Shown one piece after another: positions 1-7,881 of a stretch of 19,884 nt of DNA. The notes under the pieces are model-generated. The model was not told where the DNA came from. It ran no database searches and worked only from the letters and a program-made list of their open reading frames with translations. The stretch spans positions 1-19,884 of the forward strand of contig CAMWOK010000020.1 of assembly GCA_947175845.1 (NCBI GenBank), in the 5' to 3' direction. This stretch comes from an uncultured Lachnospiraceae bacterium. GTDB taxonomy: Bacteria; Bacillota; Clostridia; Lachnospirales; Lachnospiraceae. Positions within the stretch are counted from its first letter, which is position 1, and each line of letters begins with the position of its first letter. The position numbers and the translations under genes were made by a program.

Positions 1-6
1 CCATAA

Positions 7-117
7 AAACGTACGTTTGGCATTTCCCATATCAATACAGCCAATAGCTTTACTGAGTTTTAGTAAGATGAAGCTCCCGGGAGGTTATGACAGATACAAG
101 GAGGGCGAACATACACT
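7..117 (+). promoter_or_regulatory. Leader of the ABC transporter operon with two perfect palindromes and a strong ribosome binding site
   Basis: The first 117 bases hold no supported gene. Two perfect palindromes stand out: AAACGTACGTTT at 7-18 and CTCCCGGGAG at 74-83. A weak 5-bp stem (TTACT 50-54, AGTAA 62-66) lies between them. A strong Shine-Dalgarno sequence AAGGAGGG at 98-105 sits 12 bases before the ATG at 118. I could not find a convincing -35/-10 pair; TTGGCA at 17-22 has no good -10 partner. The palindromes could be operators for a response regulator, as Bce-type transporters are usually controlled by a dedicated two-component system, but that is inference. Confidence 0.4.
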
Positions 118-879
118 ATGAATGACAAAAAGGTAGTGGAACTTAAGAATCTGGTCAAGTGCTACGGCGCGAAGGACTTTCAGACAACGGTGCTCAAGGG
201 CATTGACCTGACCGTCTACAAGGACGACTTTATCGCGATCATGGGGCCGTCCGGCTCCGGCAAGACGACGCTGTTAAATATCCTGTCAACCATCGACAAG
301 CCCACGCAGGGCACGGTGGAAATTGACGGGCAGGATGTGACGCGCATCAAAAACAAGGAGCTTGCCAGGCTCAGAAAGGACAAAATCGGCTTTGTTTTTC
401 AGGACTACAACCTGCTTGACACCATGACGCTGCAGGACAATATCGCACTGCCCCTCGCGCTCGATAACGTGCCGCCGCGGCAGATTCTCGAGCGCATCCG
501 CACACTCGCGGCGGCGTTTGGACTGACAGAGCAGCTGCGCAAATACCCGTATCAGCTCTCGGGCGGCCAGAAACAGAGAGGGGCAGTGTGCAGGGCGCTG
601 ATCACAAACCCTGAGATCATCTTTGCCGACGAGCCGACCGGGGCGCTCGACTCCAAGGCGGGAAAGGATCTGCTGCACTGTCTGCGCAGCGTGAACGAGA
701 GCGGGCAGGCGACCATCCTGATGGTGACGCACGACCCGCATACTGCCTCGTACGCGAAAGATGTGTATCTGTTGAGCGACGGCATAATGCGGTGCCGCAT
801 CAGCAGGGGAGCGGACCGGAAGGAATTTTACAACCGGATCATAGATCTGCAGACTTCGATCGGAGGTGATTTTGCATGA
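118..879 (+). CDS. Bce-type ABC transporter, ATP-binding protein
   Basis: This 253-residue cytoplasmic ATPase powers the FtsX-like permease encoded next to it. All nucleotide-binding motifs are present in order: Walker A GPSGSGKT at residues 43-50, Q-loop Gln95, signature LSGGQ at 147-151, Walker B IIFADE at 167-172, D-loop after 172 and H-loop His205. The spacing, the ADEPTGALD sequence and the short C-terminal tail fit the MacB/LolD/BceA branch, and pairing with a ten-helix permease that has one large outside domain points to the Bce subgroup. Such systems protect against cell-wall-active peptide antibiotics such as bacitracin, lantibiotics or defensins. Start at ATG 118, supported by AAGGAGGG 12 bases upstream. 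It overlaps the permease gene by ATGA, so the two are translationally coupled. The substrate cannot be read from the sequence. Confidence 0.93.
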   Translation: MNDKKVVELKNLVKCYGAKDFQTTVLKGIDLTVYKDDFIAIMGPSGSGKTTLLNILSTIDKPTQGTVEIDGQDVTRIKNKELARLRKDKIGFVFQDYNLLDTMTLQDNIALPLALDNVPPRQILERIRTLAAAFGLTEQLRKYPYQLSGGQKQRGAVCRALITNPEIIFADEPTGALDSKAGKDLLHCLRSVNESGQATILMVTHDPHTASYAKDVYLLSDGIMRCRISRGADRKEFYNRIIDLQTSIGGDFA

Positions 880-2750
880 GAATGTTTCGTCTGGCACTGA
901 TCAACTTTCGAAACAGTTTCAAAAGCTACCTGTCCCTGGTGCTCTCGCTGTCCTTTACGATACTGATCCTGTTTAATTTTCAGAATATGATTGATTCGGA
1001 GACGTTCTCAATACTCGGACAGCGCAACAAGATGTATATTGATATGCTGATTCAGTCTGTGACGGTTGTGCTGGTGTGCTTTCTGTTCTTCTTTGTGTGG
1101 TATGCGACGAACGTGTTTCTGACAAGGCGCAAGCGGGAGATTGGCATCTATATTTTCATGGGAATGTCAAACTGGAAAATAGGCAGTCTCTACATGATAG
1201 AAGTCACTTTTGCAGGTATCGCGGCGCTTGTGCTGGGAATCGGGGCCGGCGCGCTGTCCGCCGGACTCTTTCAGATGATCATGGGCGCTGTCTCCGACAT
1301 CGCTCTTGATGTCCGGTTTGGCGTGTCACCAAAACCCATCGTGATTACATCTGTGTTGTTTCTGACGGTGTATCTGTTTTTTGCCGGGAAAGGGTACTGG
1401 AATATTGCGCGCAGCAGTGTGCTTGGCATGATTTCGGCGGCGCGGCAGAATGAGTATGTGCAGGAGAGCGGCGGTATTTTGCTGATCAGGGCAGTGCTTG
1501 GTGTGGCGGTGACAACAGCAGGGTATTACTTTGCAAACAAAGACAGCAGCGCGGCGATGTTCGGTAATATGCTATGCGCGGTGGTGCTCGTCATTGCCGG
1601 TGTCTATCTGCTGTTTGGCGGACTGATACCGCTTGTATTTCAGACGCTCGCAGGGCAGAAATGGTTCCTGTACAACAGGCAGCGCTGTCTGTGGGTAAAC
1701 CAGACGATTTTTAGGATGCGGAAAAATTACCGCACCTACGCGATGGTGTGCATCATTGGAATCTGCTCGGCGACCGCGCTTGCGACTGGATTTGCCATGA
1801 AGGAGCGGTATCACAACATGGTTCTCTTTGACAGCCAGTACACGTTCCAGCTGCTCACCAGCCAGCCGGATTTAGAGGAGCGGGCGGCGCAGCTGATTTC
1901 AAAAGAGACGGACATTGTCTGTCAGACCTCGCTTTCGGCGCTGCGTGTTGACGCGGAGCACATAGTGGTGTCGTACACGGACGTGCTGCGCGCGGCCAGG
2001 GAGGGCGGTGTGGAGTTTTCTCTGCGCGAACCCGCCGACTACGAGACCTATTATCTGTCGCACCAGATACTGCTGTCGCTTATCACAAGGCAGGGCAGTG
2101 AGGCGGTAACGCTGGGGGAGGAGCTTTTTCAGAAGACGGAGACGGTGAGGGAACCCTGCATTGGCTATATGCAGAAGGCGATGGGGTGTTTCTACATTGT
2201 GTCGGATGCCGCTTATGAACGTCTGGCGCCAGGCAGCACGACACTGTATATTCACAATTACAGGATTGCGGACGACACAGCCTTTGAGCGGGCGCGCACA
2301 GCGCTTGATGTCCTAATCAGCAACACGGACGAAAACTTTACGGCCCGCGTGGCAGTCGACCCGCGCGACAATGATATGGAGTGGATCCGGGTCCTGCACG
2401 CACTCTGTATCTTTATGTTTCTCGTGTTTATCGTCGCGGGCGGCTGCGTCATGTTCATGAAGCTCTGCAATGATTCCTATGAGGAGCGGGAGCGCTATCT
2501 GGTTCTGAAAAAGCTTGGCATCTCCCCCCGGACGCTCTCCGCCTCGATCGCGCACGAACTGATCAGTGCGTATGTGCTGCCCCTTTCGGTGATGGCAGTG
2601 TCCTCATACTTTTCCGTGCACGCGCTCGGCAGGATGATGCGCACCGATCTGCTTGCTGTCTATATTGCAAGCACCCTGGCGGTGACGGCGGTGTTCGTGC
2701 TGTGCTGCGTCCTCTCCATCGCGGCGTACCGCAGGAACGTCGGCGTGTGA
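876..2750 (+). CDS. Bce-type ABC transporter, FtsX-like permease
   Basis: A 624-residue membrane protein that forms the transmembrane part of the Bce-type transporter. Hydrophobic stretches fit ten helices: about 18-36, 58-82, 106-134, 155-170, 201-219, 231-256, 287-306, then an outside domain of about 200 residues (310-508), then 508-530, 562-582 and 592-617. After helix 2 comes TRRKREIGIYIFMGM (83-97), the FtsX-family coupling segment that contacts the ATPase; a related segment YLVLKKLGIS (541-550) follows helix 8. The large domain between helices 7 and 8 is the feature that in BceB proteins binds the peptide or its lipid target and talks to the sensor kinase. ATG 876 overlaps the ATPase stop codon and has GGAGGTGAT at 862-870. 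No partner kinase gene of the BceS type is seen in the window; it may lie upstream of base 1. Confidence 0.9.
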   Translation: MRMFRLALINFRNSFKSYLSLVLSLSFTILILFNFQNMIDSETFSILGQRNKMYIDMLIQSVTVVLVCFLFFFVWYATNVFLTRRKREIGIYIFMGMSNWKIGSLYMIEVTFAGIAALVLGIGAGALSAGLFQMIMGAVSDIALDVRFGVSPKPIVITSVLFLTVYLFFAGKGYWNIARSSVLGMISAARQNEYVQESGGILLIRAVLGVAVTTAGYYFANKDSSAAMFGNMLCAVVLVIAGVYLLFGGLIPLVFQTLAGQKWFLYNRQRCLWVNQTIFRMRKNYRTYAMVCIIGICSATALATGFAMKERYHNMVLFDSQYTFQLLTSQPDLEERAAQLISKETDIVCQTSLSALRVDAEHIVVSYTDVLRAAREGGVEFSLREPADYETYYLSHQILLSLITRQGSEAVTLGEELFQKTETVREPCIGYMQKAMGCFYIVSDAAYERLAPGSTTLYIHNYRIADDTAFERARTALDVLISNTDENFTARVAVDPRDNDMEWIRVLHALCIFMFLVFIVAGGCVMFMKLCNDSYEERERYLVLKKLGISPRTLSASIAHELISAYVLPLSVMAVSSYFSVHALGRMMRTDLLAVYIASTLAVTAVFVLCCVLSIAAYRRNVGV

Positions 2751-2756
2751 ACAGCG

Positions 2757-2779
2757 CGCCGGGCGTGATTTTCCCGGCG
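2757..2779. terminator. GC-rich hairpin between convergent genes, possible bidirectional terminator
   Basis: CGCCGGG (2757-2763) and CCCGGCG (2773-2779) form a perfect 7-bp stem with a 9-base loop. It lies in the 41 bases between the permease stop and the stop of the convergent AAA-ATPase gene. There is no run of T after it on either strand, so it is not a canonical intrinsic terminator. Its position is the main argument for a role in ending either transcript. Confidence 0.35.
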
Positions 2780-2791
2780 TCCGGTGCAGCA

Positions 2792-4396
2792 TTAATGGAT
2801 GGCGGCATCCTCAATTGTGCAGGTGTGTTTCTTTGTCCGGGCGTCATAGCTGATGCCGACCAGAAGCACGTTTCCTGTGTAGTCCATAAGTTTTCCGGCG
2901 TAGTTGCGGCTTTTGATCTGGCTGATGGCGCTCCTGGCAGTGTGGTTATATTTTAACTCGACAAGGAGCGCCGGGCTGCCCGTATTGAACCGTGGCAGAA
3001 ATGCGATGTCCGCAAACCCTTCGCCGGACGGCAGCTCCCGTATAAGGATATAATCCCGCATTGCACTGTAATAGGCGAGTGTGATGACACAGCTTAGGGA
3101 GTTTTCATCGTTGTATTTTAGTATGGAAACATTTTCCATGTGCACCCTGCTCACTGCGTCAGCAACCACCTGCTCCTCCTTTCGCAGGGTGGCCTGCAAA
3201 AGCTTCTCGGAAGCCTCAATTGCATGAATCACGGTATTCCAGTTATTTCCCTCGACCGCGTTGACAAACTCACTGCGGATCTCCGCATTTGGGATATACA
3301 CCTCCCGGCGGTCATGGTTGAAGGCGAGATAACCAAGATGGATGAGCAGTGCAAAGACGTCATCCCGGTTTCTGAAAGTAACCATATCATTCTGGAATTT
3401 GTCGGGGTTCACGCGGCAGCGCCCGCCGCCCAGCATCTCTATAACATCATCCTTTAATCCGTCAAAGTTCATGCTGATATATTTTCTCAGAGATTCGTAA
3501 GTCTCGGAACGCGTCCAGTAATTGTCTATTTTTCCCCTGCGCAGGGCATCCACCACAGATTTTGGATTATAAATATGAAAGCGGCCATTGAACTGGTATC
3601 CGTCATACCATTGCCGGATCTGGTCATACTCCATGTGGTATTCCCGACAGAGCGCTTGCACCTCCGACTCTGTAAAACCGACGTACTCTTCAAGCGGCTG
3701 AGGGTTGAGCATTGTAAATTCATCAAAATTGTTCAATGCAGACTGTGTGCCGTATTTTTTGACAGGGAGGATTCCGGTCAGATATCCCAGTGCGAGAAAC
3801 TCCTTTGAGGGGGCATCCTTGAACAGGCCGCGCAAGAGCTGCAGATAAAGCTCCTGGGCAGTTTCGTCCGCAGGATCCTCACGAAAAATTGTGTCCCACT
3901 CGTCTATGATGACAATGAACAAGGCGCCTGTCCTGGCGTGAACCCGCGCCATTACGTTTGGCAGATCGGCGTCTTCTGGTCTGACATATTCCGGGTAGGC
4001 CTCGCGGATTTCGCGGATGACTTCCTGCTGGAACAGGAGAACGGACTGCACCGCAGTGACAGGCAGTCTGGTCTGCGCGTCCGTCCGATGGCGGAACACG
4101 TTCATATCAACCTCTACGACATCGTATTTGTTTTGATAGTTCTGGTAGTCTGCCGACCGCGCGACAGCCTTCCCCTCAAAAAGGGCACTGGAATCAGCGC
4201 CCTTTCCGTAATAGGCGGACAACATTGCCGCAGCCATAGATTTTCCAAAGCGTCTGGGACGGCTGACGCAGAGATAGCGCTCCTCTGTCTCCAGGACGGA
4301 GTTGGTGTATTCCAGCAGACCTGTTTTGTCAACATAAATCCTGGAATGCAGTGCACTGCTGTATTTTTTGATTCCCGTGTTCAAATAGATTCCCAT
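2792..4396 (-). CDS. AAA-ATPase-like protein with C-terminal PD-(D/E)XK nuclease-like domain
   Basis: A 534-residue cytoplasmic protein. The N-terminus matches the AAA-ATPase-like family of gut Firmicutes and Bacteroidetes: MGIYLN, then IYVDKTGLLEYTN, then a Walker-A-like RPRRFGKS (residues 46-53) with Lys52 and Ser53, and Walker B IIDEWD (163-168). The C-terminal region carries a PD-(D/E)XK pattern: Asp463 (FADIAFLP), Glu480-Leu-Lys482 (ELK) and Gln493. In this family the two domains usually occur together, often in many copies per genome. The function is not established; nuclease, mobile-element or defence roles have been proposed, and database names vary. I chose ATG 4396 because GAGG (4403-4406) lies six bases upstream and an upstream promoter ends before it; the open frame runs on to 4669 but crosses the promoter. 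It is convergent with the transporter and divergent from the signalling operon. The catalytic residues look intact. Confidence 0.85.
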   Translation of the reverse strand: MGIYLNTGIKKYSSALHSRIYVDKTGLLEYTNSVLETEERYLCVSRPRRFGKSMAAAMLSAYYGKGADSSALFEGKAVARSADYQNYQNKYDVVEVDMNVFRHRTDAQTRLPVTAVQSVLLFQQEVIREIREAYPEYVRPEDADLPNVMARVHARTGALFIVIIDEWDTIFREDPADETAQELYLQLLRGLFKDAPSKEFLALGYLTGILPVKKYGTQSALNNFDEFTMLNPQPLEEYVGFTESEVQALCREYHMEYDQIRQWYDGYQFNGRFHIYNPKSVVDALRRGKIDNYWTRSETYESLRKYISMNFDGLKDDVIEMLGGGRCRVNPDKFQNDMVTFRNRDDVFALLIHLGYLAFNHDRREVYIPNAEIRSEFVNAVEGNNWNTVIHAIEASEKLLQATLRKEEQVVADAVSRVHMENVSILKYNDENSLSCVITLAYYSAMRDYILIRELPSGEGFADIAFLPRFNTGSPALLVELKYNHTARSAISQIKSRNYAGKLMDYTGNVLLVGISYDARTKKHTCTIEDAAIH

Positions 4397-4467
4397 GGCA
4401 GTCCTCATTTTCCGCAGAAGTGTTTTTCCCGTTATTTCAGGATATGTTTCGTCTGCAATCTGACTAA

Positions 4468-4497
4468 AAGATAGCATACAAGCTGCAAAACTGTCAA
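4468..4497 (-). promoter_or_regulatory. Sigma-70 type promoter of the AAA-ATPase gene
   Basis: On the minus strand TTGACA (4497-4492) is a perfect -35 box. After 18 bases comes TATCTT (4473-4468), preceded by TG one base away, an extended -10. Transcription would start near 4461, leaving a leader of about 65 bases before ATG 4396. An in-frame ATG at 4477 lies inside this promoter, which argues against the longer form of the protein. Confidence 0.6.
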
Positions 4498-4526
4498 CAG
4501 ATTTGCGGGAAAGATAAAAACGGATA

Positions 4527-4556
4527 TTTACTTTTGTTTTTGAGTGGTGGTACAAT
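4527..4556 (+). promoter_or_regulatory. Promoter of the four-gene signalling operon
   Basis: TTTACT (4527-4532) is separated by 18 bases from TACAAT (4551-4556). TG at 4548-4549 gives an extended -10 (TGGTACAAT), which offsets the weak -35 box. The predicted start is near 4563, about 37 bases before ATG 4600. It lies back to back with the AAA-ATPase promoter, only about 30 bases away. Confidence 0.5.
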
Positions 4557-4599
4557 AAAATAGAACGTTGTAACAGGACAGACAAAGGAAAAAATATCA

Positions 4600-5826
4600 A
4601 TGAAAAAAAGAGCGCGCATCCTTGCAGGTCTGTGTGCCGCCGCGCTGCTTGCGCCCTGTGTGCCGGCATCAGCCACGCAGACCCACACCGCAGAAACAGA
4701 TTCCAATATCGTCGAGGAGAAAAACGAGGCCAGCGTCCGCCAGCTGTACGAGGCGTACAGCGCGCGGTTTGCGTCGGTCACAACCAGAAAGGAAATCCAG
4801 GAAAAAGGCTTCTCTGTCGTGGAGAGCCAGATTTTTCCGTTTGAGCCGGAGACGGAGCCTGCGCCGGACGAAGCGCAGGAGGACGGCACAGATGCGGATG
4901 CCGTCCCAGACGCAGAACCGGGTGCACAGACCGCTTCCGGTATGGTCGTCATACCGGCATTTGACCGCACCTACGGCCGTCTGGCGCTGTTTCTTGTGGA
5001 CGCGGACGGCAATGTACTGTACAAGACAGACCAGCTTGCCGCCAACAGCCGCGTTCTGGGTCAGATGGAGCAGCCAAAGCAGGAGATAGCCTCCATTGCA
5101 TTTCAGGATCTCAACGGGGACGGGCTGACAGACATCACGCTGATCACCGCGTGCGATTATGAGGAGGGGAGCGGCACCAGGAAACACAAAGTCGGGGATG
5201 TCCTCTTTCAGAATCCGGCCGCATCGGATTCGGGCGCGCCTGATTTTTACAGGGATTACCGCATCTCAGACAAGATAAACCGCTTTGGCATGAACAAGAA
5301 CGCAAAAGCCATCCGGGCGTTTGTGCGGGACGGCTATTCGACGGAATTTCTGTACACGGCCGCGACGCTCAGGGAACTGCAGCAGCACGGTTTTCAGATA
5401 ATTGCGGAGCAGTGCTACACCAGGACATTCGGCAAACTCGGAAGGCTTCAGGTCGTGCCGGGTACCTACCACATTGCGGACTATAACGTGTTTCTGATTT
5501 ATCTGGTGGACGAACAGGGCGGCATTCAGTCCGCGATCCAGCCCATGGGCGACTACGACAGCCTGTACGCGCTCATGGGAATCAACTGCCGCGATATCGA
5601 CGGGGACGGGCTTAAGGATATTGTCGTGCTGGCGCGCTACAGCTACGAGGACGAGGCGCACGGGCTGGCAGTCGCGACGGATTACAGCATCTATTACCAG
5701 CGGACCGGAGGGTTTTCGGCAGACACGGAGATCAAGAGCCAGTACCAGTGCAGTGAGGAGGATACCATGCAGACGCTTGTGGAGCAGGCGAGAGCTTATT
5801 GGGGTTGGAGGACAGATGATGATTAA
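4600..5826 (+). CDS. Exported protein with two tandem DxNGDGxxD (calcium-loop, FG-GAP-like) modules
   Basis: A 408-residue protein not recognised as a named family. It opens with a signal peptide: KKRAR, a hydrophobic core, and a likely cut after ASA at residue 25. It appears to hold the same module twice. Module 1 (about 62-220) has KEIQEKGFSVV, LFLVDADGNVLY (130-141) and the loop DLNGDGLTD (170-178). Module 2 (about 255-372) has RELQQHGFQII, IYLVDEQGG and DIDGDGLKD (332-340). Such Asp-rich loops bind calcium in FG-GAP, dockerin and EF-hand-like proteins. An acidic, Pro-rich stretch (82-110) interrupts module 1. ATG 4600 has AAAGGA at 4584-4589. Its last 11 bases overlap the response regulator gene, so it is part of the signalling operon; a role as an extracytoplasmic partner of the sensor kinase is inference. 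It is equally possible that it is an output of the system. Confidence 0.75.
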   Translation: MKKRARILAGLCAAALLAPCVPASATQTHTAETDSNIVEEKNEASVRQLYEAYSARFASVTTRKEIQEKGFSVVESQIFPFEPETEPAPDEAQEDGTDADAVPDAEPGAQTASGMVVIPAFDRTYGRLALFLVDADGNVLYKTDQLAANSRVLGQMEQPKQEIASIAFQDLNGDGLTDITLITACDYEEGSGTRKHKVGDVLFQNPAASDSGAPDFYRDYRISDKINRFGMNKNAKAIRAFVRDGYSTEFLYTAATLRELQQHGFQIIAEQCYTRTFGKLGRLQVVPGTYHIADYNVFLIYLVDEQGGIQSAIQPMGDYDSLYALMGINCRDIDGDGLKDIVVLARYSYEDEAHGLAVATDYSIYYQRTGGFSADTEIKSQYQCSEEDTMQTLVEQARAYWGWRTDDD

Positions 5827-6478
5827 AATATTGATTGTGGATGATGAGAAGCCGATTTGTGACCTGATAGACTTAAACCTCTCGTCGGCGGGGTATCACT
5901 GCACGACGGTGCAGGACGGTCTCAAGGCAATTGATCTGATAGAGAAGGAAACGTTTGACCTGGTGCTGCTCGACATCATGCTGCCCGGCGCGGACGGCTA
6001 TGACGTCATGGAATACATTCGCCCGCTGGGCATTCCGGTGATTTTCATCACGGCGAAGTACGAGGTCAAGAACCGGGTAAAAGGACTGAAGCTCGGGGCG
6101 GATGACTACCTGGTCAAGCCCTTTGACGTGGTGGAGCTCGTGGCGCGCGTGGAGGCGGTGCTGCGGCGCTACAACAAGACGGAGCGGCGGCTCACTGCGG
6201 GGGATGTGACTGTGGACGTCGAGGCGCACCGCGTCATGAAGGGCAAGAAGCAGATCGAGCTGACCAACAAGGAGTTCGGCCTGCTGGTGCTCTTCATGAA
6301 AAACAAAAATGTGGCGCTGTTTCGCGAGACATTGTATGAAAAGGTGTGGGAGGGCGAGTATTTCGCCGACAGCCGCACGCTCGATCTGCATGTCCAGCGC
6401 CTGCGCAAAAAGCTTGGATGGGAGCACAGTCTGGTGGCGGTGTACAAGGTGGGATACCGCCTGGAGGTATCGGATTAG
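5816..6478 (+). CDS. OmpR/PhoB-family response regulator
   Basis: A 220-residue DNA-binding response regulator. The receiver domain (about 3-117) has the acidic pocket Asp9, Asp10 and Glu11, the phosphoacceptor Asp53 in LVLLDIMLPGADG, Thr79 and Lys101 in KPFD. The C-terminal winged helix (about 125-217) has ELTNKEFGLLVLF, the recognition-helix region SRTLDLHVQRLRKKLG and the wing YKVGYRLE. Two ATG codons are adjacent (5816 and 5819); GGAGG at 5807-5811 is four bases from the first and seven from the second, so the second may be used. The frame is open further upstream to 5621, but that part lies within the previous gene. It overlaps the exported protein gene by 11 bases and is followed by the kinase gene three bases later. 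It is the expected partner of that kinase. Its targets are unknown; the operon's own promoter is a natural candidate. Confidence 0.94.
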   Translation: MMIKILIVDDEKPICDLIDLNLSSAGYHCTTVQDGLKAIDLIEKETFDLVLLDIMLPGADGYDVMEYIRPLGIPVIFITAKYEVKNRVKGLKLGADDYLVKPFDVVELVARVEAVLRRYNKTERRLTAGDVTVDVEAHRVMKGKKQIELTNKEFGLLVLFMKNKNVALFRETLYEKVWEGEYFADSRTLDLHVQRLRKKLGWEHSLVAVYKVGYRLEVSD

Positions 6479-6481
6479 AAC

Positions 6482-7879
6482 ATGAAAATTTCGTTTAAAT
6501 TACTGCTGTCAACGATTGTTGTCATGGCGCTGGCACTCGGATTCAGCGGATTCTACTTTGTGAATTATGTGTTTGAGACATCGCTCAAGCGCGAGATAGG
6601 GCAGGCGTCCGACGAGAGCAGCGTCCTGCGCTTTGCCTTTGAGACGGCGGTGCTGAATGTGCCCGCGCGCTACAGCGTGCTGCCCGACACCACGGTGGAG
6701 GAGATCGCCTCAAACCTTGAGCGCGGCGGGCGCAGCACGAGCCGCCTGATCCGGATTGCGGACGAGCGCAAGGAGGTGCTGCATACCAGCGACGGGTTCG
6801 CGGCGGACGAGCGGCTTTTGCAGCAGACAGAGCCGGACGCTAAGTCGTACCGCATCATTGAGACACAGGGCAGCTACTATGTCCATACCTGTGCGGCGAT
6901 AAACGCGCTCGGCCGGATTCTCTATCTGGAGACGATGAAGGATGTATCCGAAGTCTTCACAGAGCGCGCGATGGGATTTTCCCTGTACAGGAAAGTGACG
7001 CTGCTCATGCTGCTGGTCGGGACGGTGATCATGCACTTTATCGCCGCCCTTCTGACCAAGCCGATACGGCTGCTCACCAGGGCGACAAGAAGGATGGCGG
7101 GCGGCGACTATGCGTACCGCGCGCGTCAGGTCAGCCGCGACGAGCTGGGGCAGCTGACCTGCGATTTCAACAGGATGGCGAACGCCCTTGAGGAGAACAT
7201 CGCGATCCTCGAGGAGGAGAACGAGGCGAAGGAGGAGTTTATGGGGGCGTTTGCCCACGAACTCAAGACGCCGCTCACCGCGATTATCGGCTACGCCGAC
7301 ATGCTGCGCTCCCACAGGCTCGACGAGGAGAAGAGCTTTCTGTCCGCCAACTACATCTACACTGAGGGAAAGCGCCTCGAGGCAATGTCCTTTCGCCTGC
7401 TGGACATCATCGTCGCGAAAAAGGGAGAGGCCGAGCTCAGTGAGGTGCAGACAGCAGTTTTTTTTGCGTATCTTAAGGAGATGTTCACGGAGGAGAACAG
7501 GGGGATGCAGTTTGTGTTCTCCTGCGAGGACGGCAGTGTGTGGGCGGAGGAGAACCTGATTAAGACTGTGCTCGTCAATCTGATAGACAACGCCTGCAAG
7601 GCGTCGGAGCCGGGCAGCACCGTCCGGGTCCGGGGGATGTGGGTGGAGGAGGGCTACCGGTTTGAAGTCGAGGACGAGGGAATCGGCATTCCGCTCAAGG
7701 AACAGCGCAAGATTACAAAAGCGTTTTACATGGTGGACAAATCCCGCTCCCGCAGCAAGAACGGCGCTGGGCTGGGGCTTGCGCTGTGCGCGGAGATTCT
7801 CAGGATACACAACAGTGAGCTGACAATACAGAGCGAGCCGGGATGCGGCTCCTGCTTCGGGTTTGTTTTAGGAGAGTGA
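6482..7879 (+). CDS. Membrane-bound sensor histidine kinase
   Basis: A 465-residue kinase that should phosphorylate the response regulator encoded three bases upstream. Order of parts: transmembrane helix at about 7-28, an outside sensor domain at about 30-166, second helix at about 170-191, HAMP linker at about 192-244, HisKA with phosphoacceptor His259 in FAHELKTPLTAIIGY, then the ATPase domain with N-box Asn366 (VNLIDNACKA), G1 box DEGIGIP (398-404) and G2 box GAGLGLAL (428-435). The sensor region of about 135 residues is compatible with a Cache/PAS-like fold, but no motif proves this. The size of that domain separates it from BceS-type intramembrane kinases, so it is unlikely to be the partner of the transporter at 118-2750. 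All catalytic elements appear intact. GGAGG at 6463-6467 lies 14 bases before the ATG, rather far, so coupling to the upstream gene may matter. Confidence 0.93.
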   Translation: MKISFKLLLSTIVVMALALGFSGFYFVNYVFETSLKREIGQASDESSVLRFAFETAVLNVPARYSVLPDTTVEEIASNLERGGRSTSRLIRIADERKEVLHTSDGFAADERLLQQTEPDAKSYRIIETQGSYYVHTCAAINALGRILYLETMKDVSEVFTERAMGFSLYRKVTLLMLLVGTVIMHFIAALLTKPIRLLTRATRRMAGGDYAYRARQVSRDELGQLTCDFNRMANALEENIAILEEENEAKEEFMGAFAHELKTPLTAIIGYADMLRSHRLDEEKSFLSANYIYTEGKRLEAMSFRLLDIIVAKKGEAELSEVQTAVFFAYLKEMFTEENRGMQFVFSCEDGSVWAEENLIKTVLVNLIDNACKASEPGSTVRVRGMWVEEGYRFEVEDEGIGIPLKEQRKITKAFYMVDKSRSRSKNGAGLGLALCAEILRIHNSELTIQSEPGCGSCFGFVLGE

Positions 7880-7881
7880 TC

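Noticed and set aside
286..897. Minus-strand open frame opposite the ABC ATPase gene
   Set aside because: The plus strand carries every ABC ATPase motif in order; the reverse frame shows none and is a shadow.
4397..4669. N-terminal extension of the AAA-ATPase frame by 91 codons
   Set aside because: It would run through its own promoter (4468-4497) and into the divergent operon; family proteins start at or near MGIYLN, and a Shine-Dalgarno sequence precedes ATG 4396.
5621..5815. Upstream extension of the response regulator frame
   Set aside because: The receiver domain starts at the ATG pair 5816/5819, which has GGAGG just before it; the extension is within the previous gene and has no homology-like features.
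6710..7810. Long minus-strand open frame (366 codons) opposite the sensor kinase gene
   Set aside because: It mirrors the codon pattern of the well-supported kinase gene, has no family signature and no ribosome binding site of note; high GC at third positions creates such shadows.
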